Below are positions 1 to 6,707 of a DNA stretch of 12,105 nt, in pieces. The stretch's first letter is position 1. Each line of letters opens with the position of its first letter. The stretch is from JBLFWJ01 sp047611425 (GTDB lineage: Bacteria; Bacteroidota; Bacteroidia; UBA10329): the NCBI GenBank assembly GCA_047611425.1, contig JBLFWJ010000102.1, positions 1 through 12,105 on the forward strand, in the 5' to 3' direction. The notes under the pieces were generated by a model. It did no database searches and was not told where the DNA came from. It saw only the letters and a list, made by a program, of their open reading frames with translations. Both the position numbers and the translations under genes were made by a program.

Positions 1-40
1 ACAACGATGCGGCAAAAAATGATAGTAAAGTTTTTTTCAT
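1..40 (-). CDS. 5' end of a probably exported protein (partial)
   Basis: Only the first 13 codons are inside the window. They start at the ATG complementary to 38-40 and read MKKTLLSFFAASL, then run off the left edge. Two lysines followed by an uninterrupted hydrophobic stretch are typical of a Sec signal peptide, so the product is probably exported or a lipoprotein. No Shine-Dalgarno sequence is visible upstream, as is usual in Bacteroidota. The gene lies 57 bp downstream of the STAS gene on the same strand and could share its transcript. The function cannot be told from this fragment. The main risk is that so short a reading frame arises by chance. Confidence 0.55.
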   Translation of the reverse strand, partial: MKKTLLSFFAASL

Positions 41-97
41 AGTGTGAATTTATGTGGGGTTGGATTAATTAGAATTTGCTTTTTGGCTAAATCTTAC

Positions 98-472
98 TCA
101 TTCACCTTTACCAAGGTCTCGCTCAACTTCCTCCATCTGAAGGAAATCAACCGCCTCTTCGATGGTTGGAGTAATATTTAGAATTGTGTCTAGTTGGGAT
201 ATTGAAATCAACTTGGCCACAGACCGTTGAAGTCCTGTCAAGACAAATGTTCCGTTGCTATTCTTACATAGACGATTGGCAACTAAAATTGCACTTAGTC
301 CTGAAGAATCACAATAACGGGTATCTGTAAGGTCAACGATCAAGTTCTTAAACTCATCTGCGTTAAGAACCACAAGTTCCGACTTTAAGGCCGGAGATAC
401 ATGGCTGTCAAGCTTTTCAACCTTAACTTTAACCAACGCGTAATTATCCTTTTTATCTACTTCAAAGTTCAT
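98..472 (-). CDS. STAS-domain protein (anti-sigma factor antagonist-like)
   Basis: A 124-residue cytoplasmic protein that is essentially one STAS domain. The fold signature is a beta strand (about residues 11-18), then LIVDLTD (44-50), then D55-S56-S57-G58-L59, which matches the phosphorylated DSSGL loop of SpoIIAA/RsbV proteins. By alignment to SpoIIAA the phospho-acceptor would be S57. Family members switch partner anti-sigma kinases or act as stressosome or transporter regulatory modules. No kinase, phosphatase or sigma factor is visible nearby, so the partner is unknown. The gene follows pyrB on the same strand with a 56-bp gap containing an exact TAnnTTTG box, so it probably has its own promoter. 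The acidic/basic tail (about residues 113-124) lies outside the domain. The domain assignment is firm; the biological role is not. Confidence 0.88.
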   Translation of the reverse strand: MNFEVDKKDNYALVKVKVEKLDSHVSPALKSELVVLNADEFKNLIVDLTDTRYCDSSGLSAILVANRLCKNSNGTFVLTGLQRSVAKLISISQLDTILNITPTIEEAVDFLQMEEVERDLGKGE

Positions 473-490
473 ATCTCTCAGGGCTTTTTA

Positions 491-498
491 CAAAAGTA
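491..498 (-). promoter_or_regulatory. candidate -7 box for the STAS gene
   Basis: Read on the minus strand this is TACTTTTG, an exact match to the Bacteroidota -7 consensus TAnnTTTG. It lies 18 nt upstream of the STAS start codon, inside the pyrB-STAS gap. No TTG sits at the usual 17-23 bp upstream, so only half of the consensus is present. Confidence 0.45.
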
Positions 499-528
499 GT
501 GATTTTCCAATCACTTATAATCGTTCAA

Positions 529-1470
529 TCATGTTGTTTCTGACGGTACAACCTGTCCCGAAAGTAGGTAAAGCACCGCCATTCTAATGGCTACTCCATT
601 TTCTACTTGATCAAGAATGATGCTATTTGAGCCATCTGCTACTTCTGAGGTTATCTCTACCCCTCTATTTATGGGCCCAGGGTGCATTACGGTTATATCT
701 TTTCCAACTTTTTTCATTACAGCAGAATTTAACTGATACTGAAGACTGTACTCCCGAAGGGAGGGAAAGTAACCTACATCTTGCCTTTCGAGCTGAATTC
801 GCAACATGTTTGCTACATCACACCATTGAAGCGTTTCGAGTAAGTTGGTTGAAACGTTCACTCCTAACTCCGATATGTATTTAGGCAAAAGACTATTTGG
901 CCCACAAACGGTTACCTCGGCCCCAAGTTTTTGAAGGCAGAAAATGTTTGAAAGTGCTACTCTGGAATGAAGAATGTCTCCAACGATAGCCACTTTTAGC
1001 CCCTTTACAGAACCATGTCGTTGTCGTATGGAAAATCCATCAAGCAAGGCCTGGGTAGGGTGTTCATGCGCTCCGTCACCAGCATTAATAATCTTTGAGC
1101 TAACGTGCTTCGAAAGGAACTTAGCTGCCCCTGGTTCAGGGTGCCTCATCACAATCATATCCACCTTCATTGCTAGGATATTATTGACAGTATCAATCAA
1201 CGTTTCACCCTTCTTTACGGAAGAAGCTGCGGCAGAAAAGTTAATTACATCGGCTGACAATCTTTTTTCAGCCAACTCAAAAGAAAGCCTTGTACGCGTA
1301 GAATTTTCGAAAAACAGATTGGCAATTGTGACATCACGAAGTGACGGCACTTTTTTTAATGGACGATTGATAATATCCTTAAAGCGATCGGCAGTAGAAA
1401 AAATGAGATTAATGTCTTCGGGCGTAAGATCTTTGATTCCTAAAAGATGGTCAACCGAAAGTCTGCTCAT
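529..1470 (-). CDS. pyrB: aspartate carbamoyltransferase catalytic subunit
   Basis: Condenses carbamoyl phosphate and L-aspartate to N-carbamoyl-L-aspartate, the committed step of de novo pyrimidine synthesis, in the cytoplasm. The 313 residues match the usual catalytic-chain length. Visible active-site motifs are S57-T-R-T-R61 (carbamoyl phosphate binding), the S83 and K87 pair in the 80s loop, H137-P-T-Q140, and HPGPINRG at 263-270. The start codon overlaps the pyrR stop as ATGA (4 bp), which implies translational coupling and a pyrRB operon. No pyrI regulatory chain or other pyr gene is in view. The length, motifs and lack of a C-terminal extension argue for ATCase rather than ornithine carbamoyltransferase, and the pyrR neighbour supports this. 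Confidence 0.97.
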   Translation of the reverse strand: MSRLSVDHLLGIKDLTPEDINLIFSTADRFKDIINRPLKKVPSLRDVTIANLFFENSTRTRLSFELAEKRLSADVINFSAAASSVKKGETLIDTVNNILAMKVDMIVMRHPEPGAAKFLSKHVSSKIINAGDGAHEHPTQALLDGFSIRQRHGSVKGLKVAIVGDILHSRVALSNIFCLQKLGAEVTVCGPNSLLPKYISELGVNVSTNLLETLQWCDVANMLRIQLERQDVGYFPSLREYSLQYQLNSAVMKKVGKDITVMHPGPINRGVEITSEVADGSNSIILDQVENGVAIRMAVLYLLSGQVVPSETT

Positions 1471-2018
1471 TGCTTTGATTCTGAGAATAAGGTTACTGAA
1501 TCTTCATCGTTGCCTAAAAGGCTCACTTCTACCCTTTCGCTACTGATTGTATCAATGGTAGTTCCAACGTACTTTGGTTCGATCGGTAGCTGCCTACTAA
1601 ATCTTCTATCTATTAGAACAAGCAGTTCAACTGTTCTGGGTCTTCCAAAGGAAAGCATTGCATCTAGTCCGGCACGTATCGTTCTTCCAGTGAAGAGCAC
1701 GTCATCGACTAAAACAACCCGCTTATCTTCTAATTGAAAATCAATTGAAGTATCAGCAGGAAGAATGGGAATTTCCCTTCTTCTCAAATCATCACGGTTA
1801 AGTGTTGCGTCTAGTTTTCCGAAAAGAATTTCGGAGTTTCCTGTTAGCTCCTTTAATCGACTATGCACTCTTTGTGCTAGAACAACTCCTCGTGGCTGTA
1901 AGCCAAGAATTACTGTATTTAGAAAGTCATCGTGATCCTCGATGAGCTGATGGCAAATCCGATCAATCATCAATCCCAATTGGGCTTTATCGACTATCGT
2001 TCTTCTTTCCGCACTCAT
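1467..2018 (-). CDS. pyrR: PyrR-family bifunctional regulator / uracil phosphoribosyltransferase
   Basis: A type I phosphoribosyltransferase-fold protein of the PyrR family, 183 residues from the ATG at 2018. It shows the PRPP-binding motif VVLVDDVLFTGRT (about residues 101-113), the LGLQPRG loop (38-44) and the PyrR-typical segment LDATLNRDDLRRRE (69-82). Family members convert uracil plus PRPP to UMP, and in Gram-positive bacteria they also bind pyr mRNA leaders. A longer frame starts with GTG at 2027. I prefer the ATG because the GTG overlaps the predicted -7 box at 2027-2034 and would lie upstream of the transcript start. The gene is fused to pyrB by a 4-bp ATGA overlap, so it is probably the first gene of a pyrRB operon. 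Whether it regulates anything by RNA binding here is doubtful, because there is no room for a leader. Confidence 0.95.
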   Translation of the reverse strand: MSAERRTIVDKAQLGLMIDRICHQLIEDHDDFLNTVILGLQPRGVVLAQRVHSRLKELTGNSEILFGKLDATLNRDDLRRREIPILPADTSIDFQLEDKRVVLVDDVLFTGRTIRAGLDAMLSFGRPRTVELLVLIDRRFSRQLPIEPKYVGTTIDTISSERVEVSLLGNDEDSVTLFSESKQ

Positions 2019-2026
2019 TAGGTTCA

Positions 2027-2060
2027 CAAATGTAGCTATCCACGTAAAGTATTAGGCAAA
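2027..2060 (-). promoter_or_regulatory. candidate pyrRB promoter (TTTG-N22-TAnnTTTG)
   Basis: On the minus strand TTTG occupies 2060-2057 and TACATTTG occupies 2034-2027, separated by 22 bp. This fits the Bacteroidota pattern TTG-N17-23-TAnnTTTG. The box ends 8 nt before the pyrR ATG, so transcription should begin only a few nucleotides before the start codon. The TTTG element uses bases of the rpsA terminator T-tract. It is the only full two-part promoter match I found in the window. Confidence 0.6.
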
Positions 2061-2086
2061 AAAAAGCCCCGGTAAACCGGGGCTTT
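2058..2086 (-). terminator. rho-independent terminator of rpsA
   Basis: A perfect 10-bp stem pairs 2063-2072 (AAAGCCCCGG) with 2077-2086 (CCGGGGCTTT) around a 4-base loop at 2073-2076. In the rpsA direction the stem is followed by a run of T that extends to 2058. It begins 5 bp after the rpsA stop codon. The GC-rich stem and T-tract are textbook, and it isolates rpsA from pyrR. Confidence 0.93.
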
Positions 2087-2091
2087 GATCA

Positions 2092-4335
2092 TTATTTTTT
2101 CGACTTCTTCTCCGATTCTTGCATCGAAGCTTTCAAGCTGGACAGAGCGTCCAGATCTCCAAGAGTGGTCTTTTCCAGATTGTCTGTCATCTTCTTCATC
2201 GCTTTGGACGTTCCCGCCTGTGCCGACTTTTTGGTTACTGGTGCAGATTTCTCTATTGTGCTTGGATCAGCATAAGTATGAGCGTGCGATACAATAATCT
2301 TTCGCGACTCTTTACTGAACTCAATCACTTGGAATTTCAAGGTTTCGTCAAGGTTTCCTTTAGACCCGTCTTCTTTTGCAAGATGACGCTTAGGGCAAAA
2401 GCCTTCAACTCCATAAGGAAGCATTACAACTCCACCTTTGTCATTCATTTGAGTAACAGTGGCTTCGTGATCTGTTCCTTCAGCAAATACAGTTTCGAAT
2501 ACATCCCAAGGATTCTCCTCCAACTGCTTGTGCCCAAGACTTAATCTTCGGTTCTCAACATCAATCTCCAATACTTGAACATCAAGATCTGCCTCCAAAG
2601 AAGTAAACTCAGATGGATGCTTAATCTTCTTGTTCCAAGAAAGGTCAGAGATGTGAACTAGTCCGTCAACACCTTCTTCCAATTCAACGAAGATTCCGAA
2701 GTTGGTAAAGCTCTTCACTTTAGCAGTGTGCTTGCTTCCAACAGGATACTTGGTTGTAATGTCTGTCCAAGGATCTGGAACCAATTGCTTCATTCCAAGA
2801 GACATCTTTCTTTCCTCACGGTCAAGAGTCAAGATGACTGCGTCAACTTCGTCACCTACTTTAAGGAAGTCTTGTGCGCTTCTCAAGTGCTGAGACCAGC
2901 TCATTTCAGAAACGTGGATTAAGCCTTCAACGCCTTCAGCCACCTCAATGAATGCACCGTAATCGGCCATAACCACAACTTTTCCTTTGATTTTGTCTCC
3001 AACTTGAAGCTCAGCACTTAGAGAATCCCAAGGATGAGCACTCAATTGCTTGATACCAAGAGCAATTCTCTTCTTGTCATCATCGAAGTCAAGAATAACC
3101 ACGTTGATTTTCTCATCAAGTGTAACCACTTCTTCAGGATGCTGAACGCGTCCCCAAGAAAGGTCGGTAATGTGAACAAGTCCGTCAACACCGCCAAGGT
3201 CGATGAATACACCATAACTAGTGATATTCTTAACGATACCTTCAAGTACTTGACCTTTCTCCAACTTACCAATGATCTCCTTCTTCTGCAATTCAAGCTC
3301 AGCCTGAATAAGTGCTTTATGAGAAACCACAACGTTCTTAAATTCGTGGTTGATCTTAACAACCTTGAATTCCATTGTCTTACCAACGTAGACATCGTAG
3401 TCACGAATTGGCTTAACATCAATCTGAGATCCTGGAAGGAATGCCTCTATACCGAAGATATCGGCAATAAGACCACCTTTAGTTCTACACTTAATCTGAC
3501 CTGTGATTACTTCATCATCCTCCATAGCCTTGTTGATACGCTCCCATGATCGTAATGCACGTGCCTTACGGTGAGACAATGCCAACTGGCCGTTTTTATC
3601 TTCCTTCTTATCAACATAAACCTCAAGTATATCACCTACAGTAAGATCTGGGTTGTATCGAGTTTCTGATCTAGAGATAATACCTTCTGACTTGTAGCCG
3701 ATATTTACAACCAATTCTTTCTTAGTTGCTCTTACAATCTTTCCGTCAATTACATCGTTTTCTTCAACTGGTGTAATTGTGTCATTATACATTACCTCCA
3801 TCTGAGCTTGCTCATCAGCAGGGTAAAGTATTCTCTTCTTGTCCATTGATCCCCAATCAAAGTCTTCAGGACGAACTGGATCAGGATCCTTAATAGTAAA
3901 ATCACGCTTAGGTGCTTCTTCCACAACCTCCTCTACAACATCATCAGATGATGCTTCAGGAGTTGCTTCAACCTCAGCTTCACCTTCATCTTCAACCTCA
4001 ACATTAGCTTCTACTTCTAGAGCCTTCTTACGAGGACGTTTTGGTTTAGCGTCTGTAGCTTCCTTCTTCTCAGCAACAGGAGCAGCTTCCTCAACCTTCT
4101 CTTCAGCTGGAGCCTCTTGAGCAACAACTTCTTCTTTGGCAGGAGCTTCTTCCTTAGCAGGTGCCTCAGCAACTGGAGCTTCCTCCTTTACTTCTGGTGT
4201 TTCTGCAACTGGTTCTTCTTTTTTCTCAGCAGGCTTGGCTGCTTTTTTGGCTGGAGATTTCTTAGCCTTTGGAGTTTCGTTGGCAGCAGCGTTTTCAGCT
4301 GTCTCCTCTACCTTATCTTTTTTGTCTTCGGCCAT
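2092..4335 (-). CDS. rpsA: 30S ribosomal protein S1, long Bacteroidota form
   Basis: The ribosome-associated RNA-binding protein that helps recruit mRNA to the 30S subunit. At 747 residues it is far longer than the E. coli protein (557). Six S1/OB-fold repeats can be followed at about residues 192-258, 274-341, 360-430, 446-518, 532-605 and 619-686. Repeats 3-5 carry the classical Y/F-G-x-F and GL(V/I)H(I/V)S signatures. Repeats 1, 2 and 6 are more diverged, as in other S1 proteins. Residues 1-145 are a low-complexity tail rich in Ala, Glu, Lys and Pro, followed by a linker (DFTIKDPDPVRPEDFDWGSM, 145-164). A lysine-rich tail follows repeat 6. It is a single-gene unit with its own terminator, divergent from ispH. 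Since this organism shows no Shine-Dalgarno sequences, S1 may carry extra weight in initiation, but that is inference. Confidence 0.97.
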   Translation of the reverse strand: MAEDKKDKVEETAENAAANETPKAKKSPAKKAAKPAEKKEEPVAETPEVKEEAPVAEAPAKEEAPAKEEVVAQEAPAEEKVEEAAPVAEKKEATDAKPKRPRKKALEVEANVEVEDEGEAEVEATPEASSDDVVEEVVEEAPKRDFTIKDPDPVRPEDFDWGSMDKKRILYPADEQAQMEVMYNDTITPVEENDVIDGKIVRATKKELVVNIGYKSEGIISRSETRYNPDLTVGDILEVYVDKKEDKNGQLALSHRKARALRSWERINKAMEDDEVITGQIKCRTKGGLIADIFGIEAFLPGSQIDVKPIRDYDVYVGKTMEFKVVKINHEFKNVVVSHKALIQAELELQKKEIIGKLEKGQVLEGIVKNITSYGVFIDLGGVDGLVHITDLSWGRVQHPEEVVTLDEKINVVILDFDDDKKRIALGIKQLSAHPWDSLSAELQVGDKIKGKVVVMADYGAFIEVAEGVEGLIHVSEMSWSQHLRSAQDFLKVGDEVDAVILTLDREERKMSLGMKQLVPDPWTDITTKYPVGSKHTAKVKSFTNFGIFVELEEGVDGLVHISDLSWNKKIKHPSEFTSLEADLDVQVLEIDVENRRLSLGHKQLEENPWDVFETVFAEGTDHEATVTQMNDKGGVVMLPYGVEGFCPKRHLAKEDGSKGNLDETLKFQVIEFSKESRKIIVSHAHTYADPSTIEKSAPVTKKSAQAGTSKAMKKMTDNLEKTTLGDLDALSSLKASMQESEKKSKK

Positions 4336-4498
4336 TTTGGCTTCAATTTGTATTCAAACCTTGGTCTATAGGGAATGAAGAAGTTTAAATTTGCAGTTGA
4401 TTATTGACCGTACCGCTCCGATTTTTCGGGCCGCGAAAGTACATATTCATATAATCATTAACAATAGCCGCAGGGTTATTATTGTATTTAAAGCGCAC
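4336..4498. promoter_or_regulatory. divergent rpsA/ispH intergenic region
   Basis: This 163-bp AT-rich gap must hold the promoters of both rpsA (minus) and ispH (plus). For rpsA, the minus-strand octamer AAGGTTTG at 4362-4355 matches TAnnTTTG except at the first base. It sits 19 nt before the start codon, the same spacing as the exact box of the epimerase gene, but no TTG lies at the right distance upstream. For ispH I see no acceptable -7 box. A short palindrome, CCGA-TTTT-TCGG, lies at 4418-4429 and has no evident role. A reading frame open from the TTG at 4391 into ispH looks non-coding before 4499. Confidence 0.4.
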
Positions 4499-5728
4499 AT
4501 GAAGCAGTTTGATGTACCGGAATTTTACCGGTCGGAGATTATAGGAAGGATCAAAAACGCACGAAAGGCAAAAGATCCAATGAAGAAAGATGTAACGCCA
4601 ACTACCCTCGATTTTGGGAATGTTCGTTTCCACATCGCGCGTCATTTTGGCTTCTGCTATGGAGTAGAAAACGCAATCGAAATCTCCTACAGAGCAATAG
4701 AAGAGAATCCAGACAAGCGAATATTTCTTCTCAGCCAGATGATTCACAACCCAATGGTGAATGCTGATTTGCAGGACAGAGGCATTAAATTCATCATGGA
4801 TCCTCAGGGAAATCAGTTCGTTCCTTGGAGTGAAATCACATCCGATGATATCGTTATCGTTCCAGCGTTTGGAACCACGGTTGAAATTGAGAATCAACTC
4901 GAAGAAATTGGAATTGAGGTAAAGAAGTACAATACGACTTGCCCGTTTGTAGAGAAAGTTTGGAAGCGATCATCTAAGTTGGGTAATGGTAGCCACACCG
5001 TAATAATTCATGGCAAGCCCGACCACGAAGAAACAAGAGCGACATTTTCGCATTCTTCTCAAAATGCCAAATCACTTGTTGTCAAGAATATCGAGGAAAC
5101 GACTGCTTTGGGTGAAATCATTCTCGGCACACGGCCAATCTCAGAATTTGAATCTCTATTTGGCAACAGAGTTTCTAAAGGCTTTGACATGAACACCGAT
5201 CTCAAAAAAATCGGAGTCGTTAATCAAACGACCATGCTTGCTTCGGACACTCAAGGAATTGCAGATCACCTTCGGGATGTGATGGTTGAGAAATTTGGAG
5301 AAGAAGAGATTAAGGCTCATTTTGCAGATAACCGCGATACCTTGTGTTACGCTACAAACGATAATCAGCAGGCCACTTACGGTTTGCTTGAACTCGAAGC
5401 TGACCTTGCCATTGTTGTTGGAGGGTACAACAGCTCAAACACTTCCCACTTGGTTGAACTGTGCGAAACGAAGTTTCCTACCTATTATATAAACGGTGAT
5501 CAAGAAATTCAATCGAAAGGCCAGACCTGGCATTTTGATATGCACGATTCTGAACGGAAGCTTTCTGATGAATTCATTCCCAATAAAGAAGTGGTTGATG
5601 TAATCCTCACTTCAGGAGCCTCCTGTCCTGACGCGATTGTGGATAGCGTGATCCAAAAAGTTCTCTCGTATTTCGATGGACATGAATCAATGGATTCAGT
5701 ACTTGACTCGACATTTGAAAAGGCATAA
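4499..5728 (+). CDS. ispH: 4-hydroxy-3-methylbut-2-enyl diphosphate reductase
   Basis: The last enzyme of the MEP pathway, reducing HMBPP to IPP and DMAPP with an iron-sulfur cluster, in the cytoplasm. From the ATG at 4499 it has 409 residues, the long type known from cyanobacteria, plants and Bacteroidota rather than the roughly 316-residue E. coli type. The three cluster cysteines are recognisable at C53 (GFCYGVENAI), C148 (TTCPFVEKVW) and C283 (TLCYATNDNQ). Substrate-site motifs include H83 (MIHNP), HGKPDHEE at 171-178, NQTT at 242-245, NSSNTSH at 311-317 and TSGASCPD at 371-378. The frame is open upstream to 4391, but those codons have no good start and look unlike the conserved protein. 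The first 41 residues precede the usual IspH N-terminus. It is convergent with the epimerase gene, and ispE lies about 3 kb away. Confidence 0.96.
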   Translation: MKQFDVPEFYRSEIIGRIKNARKAKDPMKKDVTPTTLDFGNVRFHIARHFGFCYGVENAIEISYRAIEENPDKRIFLLSQMIHNPMVNADLQDRGIKFIMDPQGNQFVPWSEITSDDIVIVPAFGTTVEIENQLEEIGIEVKKYNTTCPFVEKVWKRSSKLGNGSHTVIIHGKPDHEETRATFSHSSQNAKSLVVKNIEETTALGEIILGTRPISEFESLFGNRVSKGFDMNTDLKKIGVVNQTTMLASDTQGIADHLRDVMVEKFGEEEIKAHFADNRDTLCYATNDNQQATYGLLELEADLAIVVGGYNSSNTSHLVELCETKFPTYYINGDQEIQSKGQTWHFDMHDSERKLSDEFIPNKEVVDVILTSGASCPDAIVDSVIQKVLSYFDGHESMDSVLDSTFEKA

Positions 5729-5739
5729 ACAAGCCTTTT
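5718..5739 (+). terminator. possible weak terminator at the ispH/epimerase convergence
   Basis: AAAAGGC (5718-5724) can pair with GCCTTTT (5733-5739) across an 8-base loop that contains the ispH stop codon, followed by AATTTT. The stem has only three G-C pairs. Its position between two convergent genes and its symmetry (T-rich on both sides) make a bidirectional terminator plausible but unproven. Confidence 0.42.
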
Positions 5740-5743
5740 AATT

Positions 5744-6688
5744 TTACTGAGATGAAATCCAACCGTATGTGAATTTCACTCCATCTTCTAACGAAGTTTT
5801 CGACTTCCACCCAATTCTATCAGTGACTAAATCATTAGAAGAATTTCGCCCCATCACACCGATAGGGCCTTCAATATTCTTAATTCCAAGTTCTTTTCTC
5901 GAAATGAGAATCACCATTTTGGCGAGATTTTGAATGCTGATTATTTCCTCTGAGCCAATGTTAAATGGGCCAGATTCATGAGACGCCATTAGTGTCATTA
6001 TTCCTTCTATACAATCATCGATATATAGAAATGACCTAGTCTGAGAGCCGTCTCCCCAAACTTCTATCTCACCTGCATTCTGTTCAGATACTTTCCTGCA
6101 CAAAGCCGAAACGGCCTTTTCCCTCCCTCCTGTAAACGGCCCATTTGGTCCATAAATATTATGGAATCGCGCAATACAAACTGATAGTTGATGATTCCGC
6201 TGAGCGTTCAAATACAATCGCTCGCTGAATAATTTTTCCCAGCCATACTCACTATCCGGCTCTGCTGGAATAGCCGTGGATTCCGCACAATTTGGATTGC
6301 TCGGATCAGTCTGATTAAACTTTGGATAAACACAAGCCGAAGACGAGAAAAACAATCTTCCCGTCTTACTCTTAATGGCTTGATTACAAACGTTTAAGTT
6401 GATTAAGGCTGAATCGTGCATGATTGAATAGTCATGATCGCCTGTAAAAATGTAGCCAGCACCACCCATGTCTGCGGCAAGCTGGTACACTTGATCAAAA
6501 CGTTCTTCAAAAACCTTTTCGCAGAACATTGGGTCTCGCAAATCCCCTTGAATGAATTGATCTGCTTTAGTTGGTTCAAATTCTGGGTGCTTAATATCAA
6601 CACCGACCACGAAGTCTCCCCTTTCCTTAAGGCGCACTACCAAATGGCTACCAATGAATCCACCGGCACCTAAAACAACTACTCTCAT
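5744..6688 (-). CDS. GDP-mannose 3,5-epimerase-like NAD-dependent sugar epimerase
   Basis: An extended short-chain dehydrogenase of 314 residues with an NAD-binding Rossmann start (G7-A-G-G-F-I-G13). It is much closer to plant GDP-mannose 3,5-epimerase (GME) than to generic UDP-glucose or dTDP-glucose enzymes. Shared signatures are AADMGGAGYI (71-80), SSSACVYP (115-122), AEPDSEYGWEKL (142-153), RFHNIYGP (174-181), GGREKA (187-192), WGDGSQTRSF (211-220) and GRNS (280-283). As I recall the Arabidopsis catalytic set (C145, Y174, K178, K217, R306), it maps here to C119, Y148, K152, K191 and R281 with a constant offset of 25-26. GME interconverts GDP-D-mannose with GDP-L-galactose and GDP-L-gulose. 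No glycosyltransferase or other nucleotide-sugar gene is in the window. A related GDP-sugar epimerase with another product remains possible. Confidence 0.85.
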   Translation of the reverse strand: MRVVVLGAGGFIGSHLVVRLKERGDFVVGVDIKHPEFEPTKADQFIQGDLRDPMFCEKVFEERFDQVYQLAADMGGAGYIFTGDHDYSIMHDSALINLNVCNQAIKSKTGRLFFSSSACVYPKFNQTDPSNPNCAESTAIPAEPDSEYGWEKLFSERLYLNAQRNHQLSVCIARFHNIYGPNGPFTGGREKAVSALCRKVSEQNAGEIEVWGDGSQTRSFLYIDDCIEGIMTLMASHESGPFNIGSEEIISIQNLAKMVILISRKELGIKNIEGPIGVMGRNSSNDLVTDRIGWKSKTSLEDGVKFTYGWISSQ

Positions 6689-6707
6689 AAATTAAAATGT
6701 CTTGGAT

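Noticed and set aside
499..514. GTGATT-TTCC-AATCAC hairpin after pyrB
   Set aside because: The six-pair stem is AT-rich and has no T-tract in the pyrB direction, so I do not call it a terminator.
974..1546. 190-codon plus-strand frame across pyrB and pyrR
   Set aside because: It is antisense to two firmly identified genes and reads as a low-information shadow.
2619..3760. Repeated protein segments suggesting a recent tandem duplication
   Set aside because: They are the six diverged S1 domains normal for ribosomal protein S1.
4385..4897. 170-codon minus-strand frame
   Set aside because: It runs antisense through ispH, which has full conserved motifs on the plus strand, and shows no recognisable protein signature.
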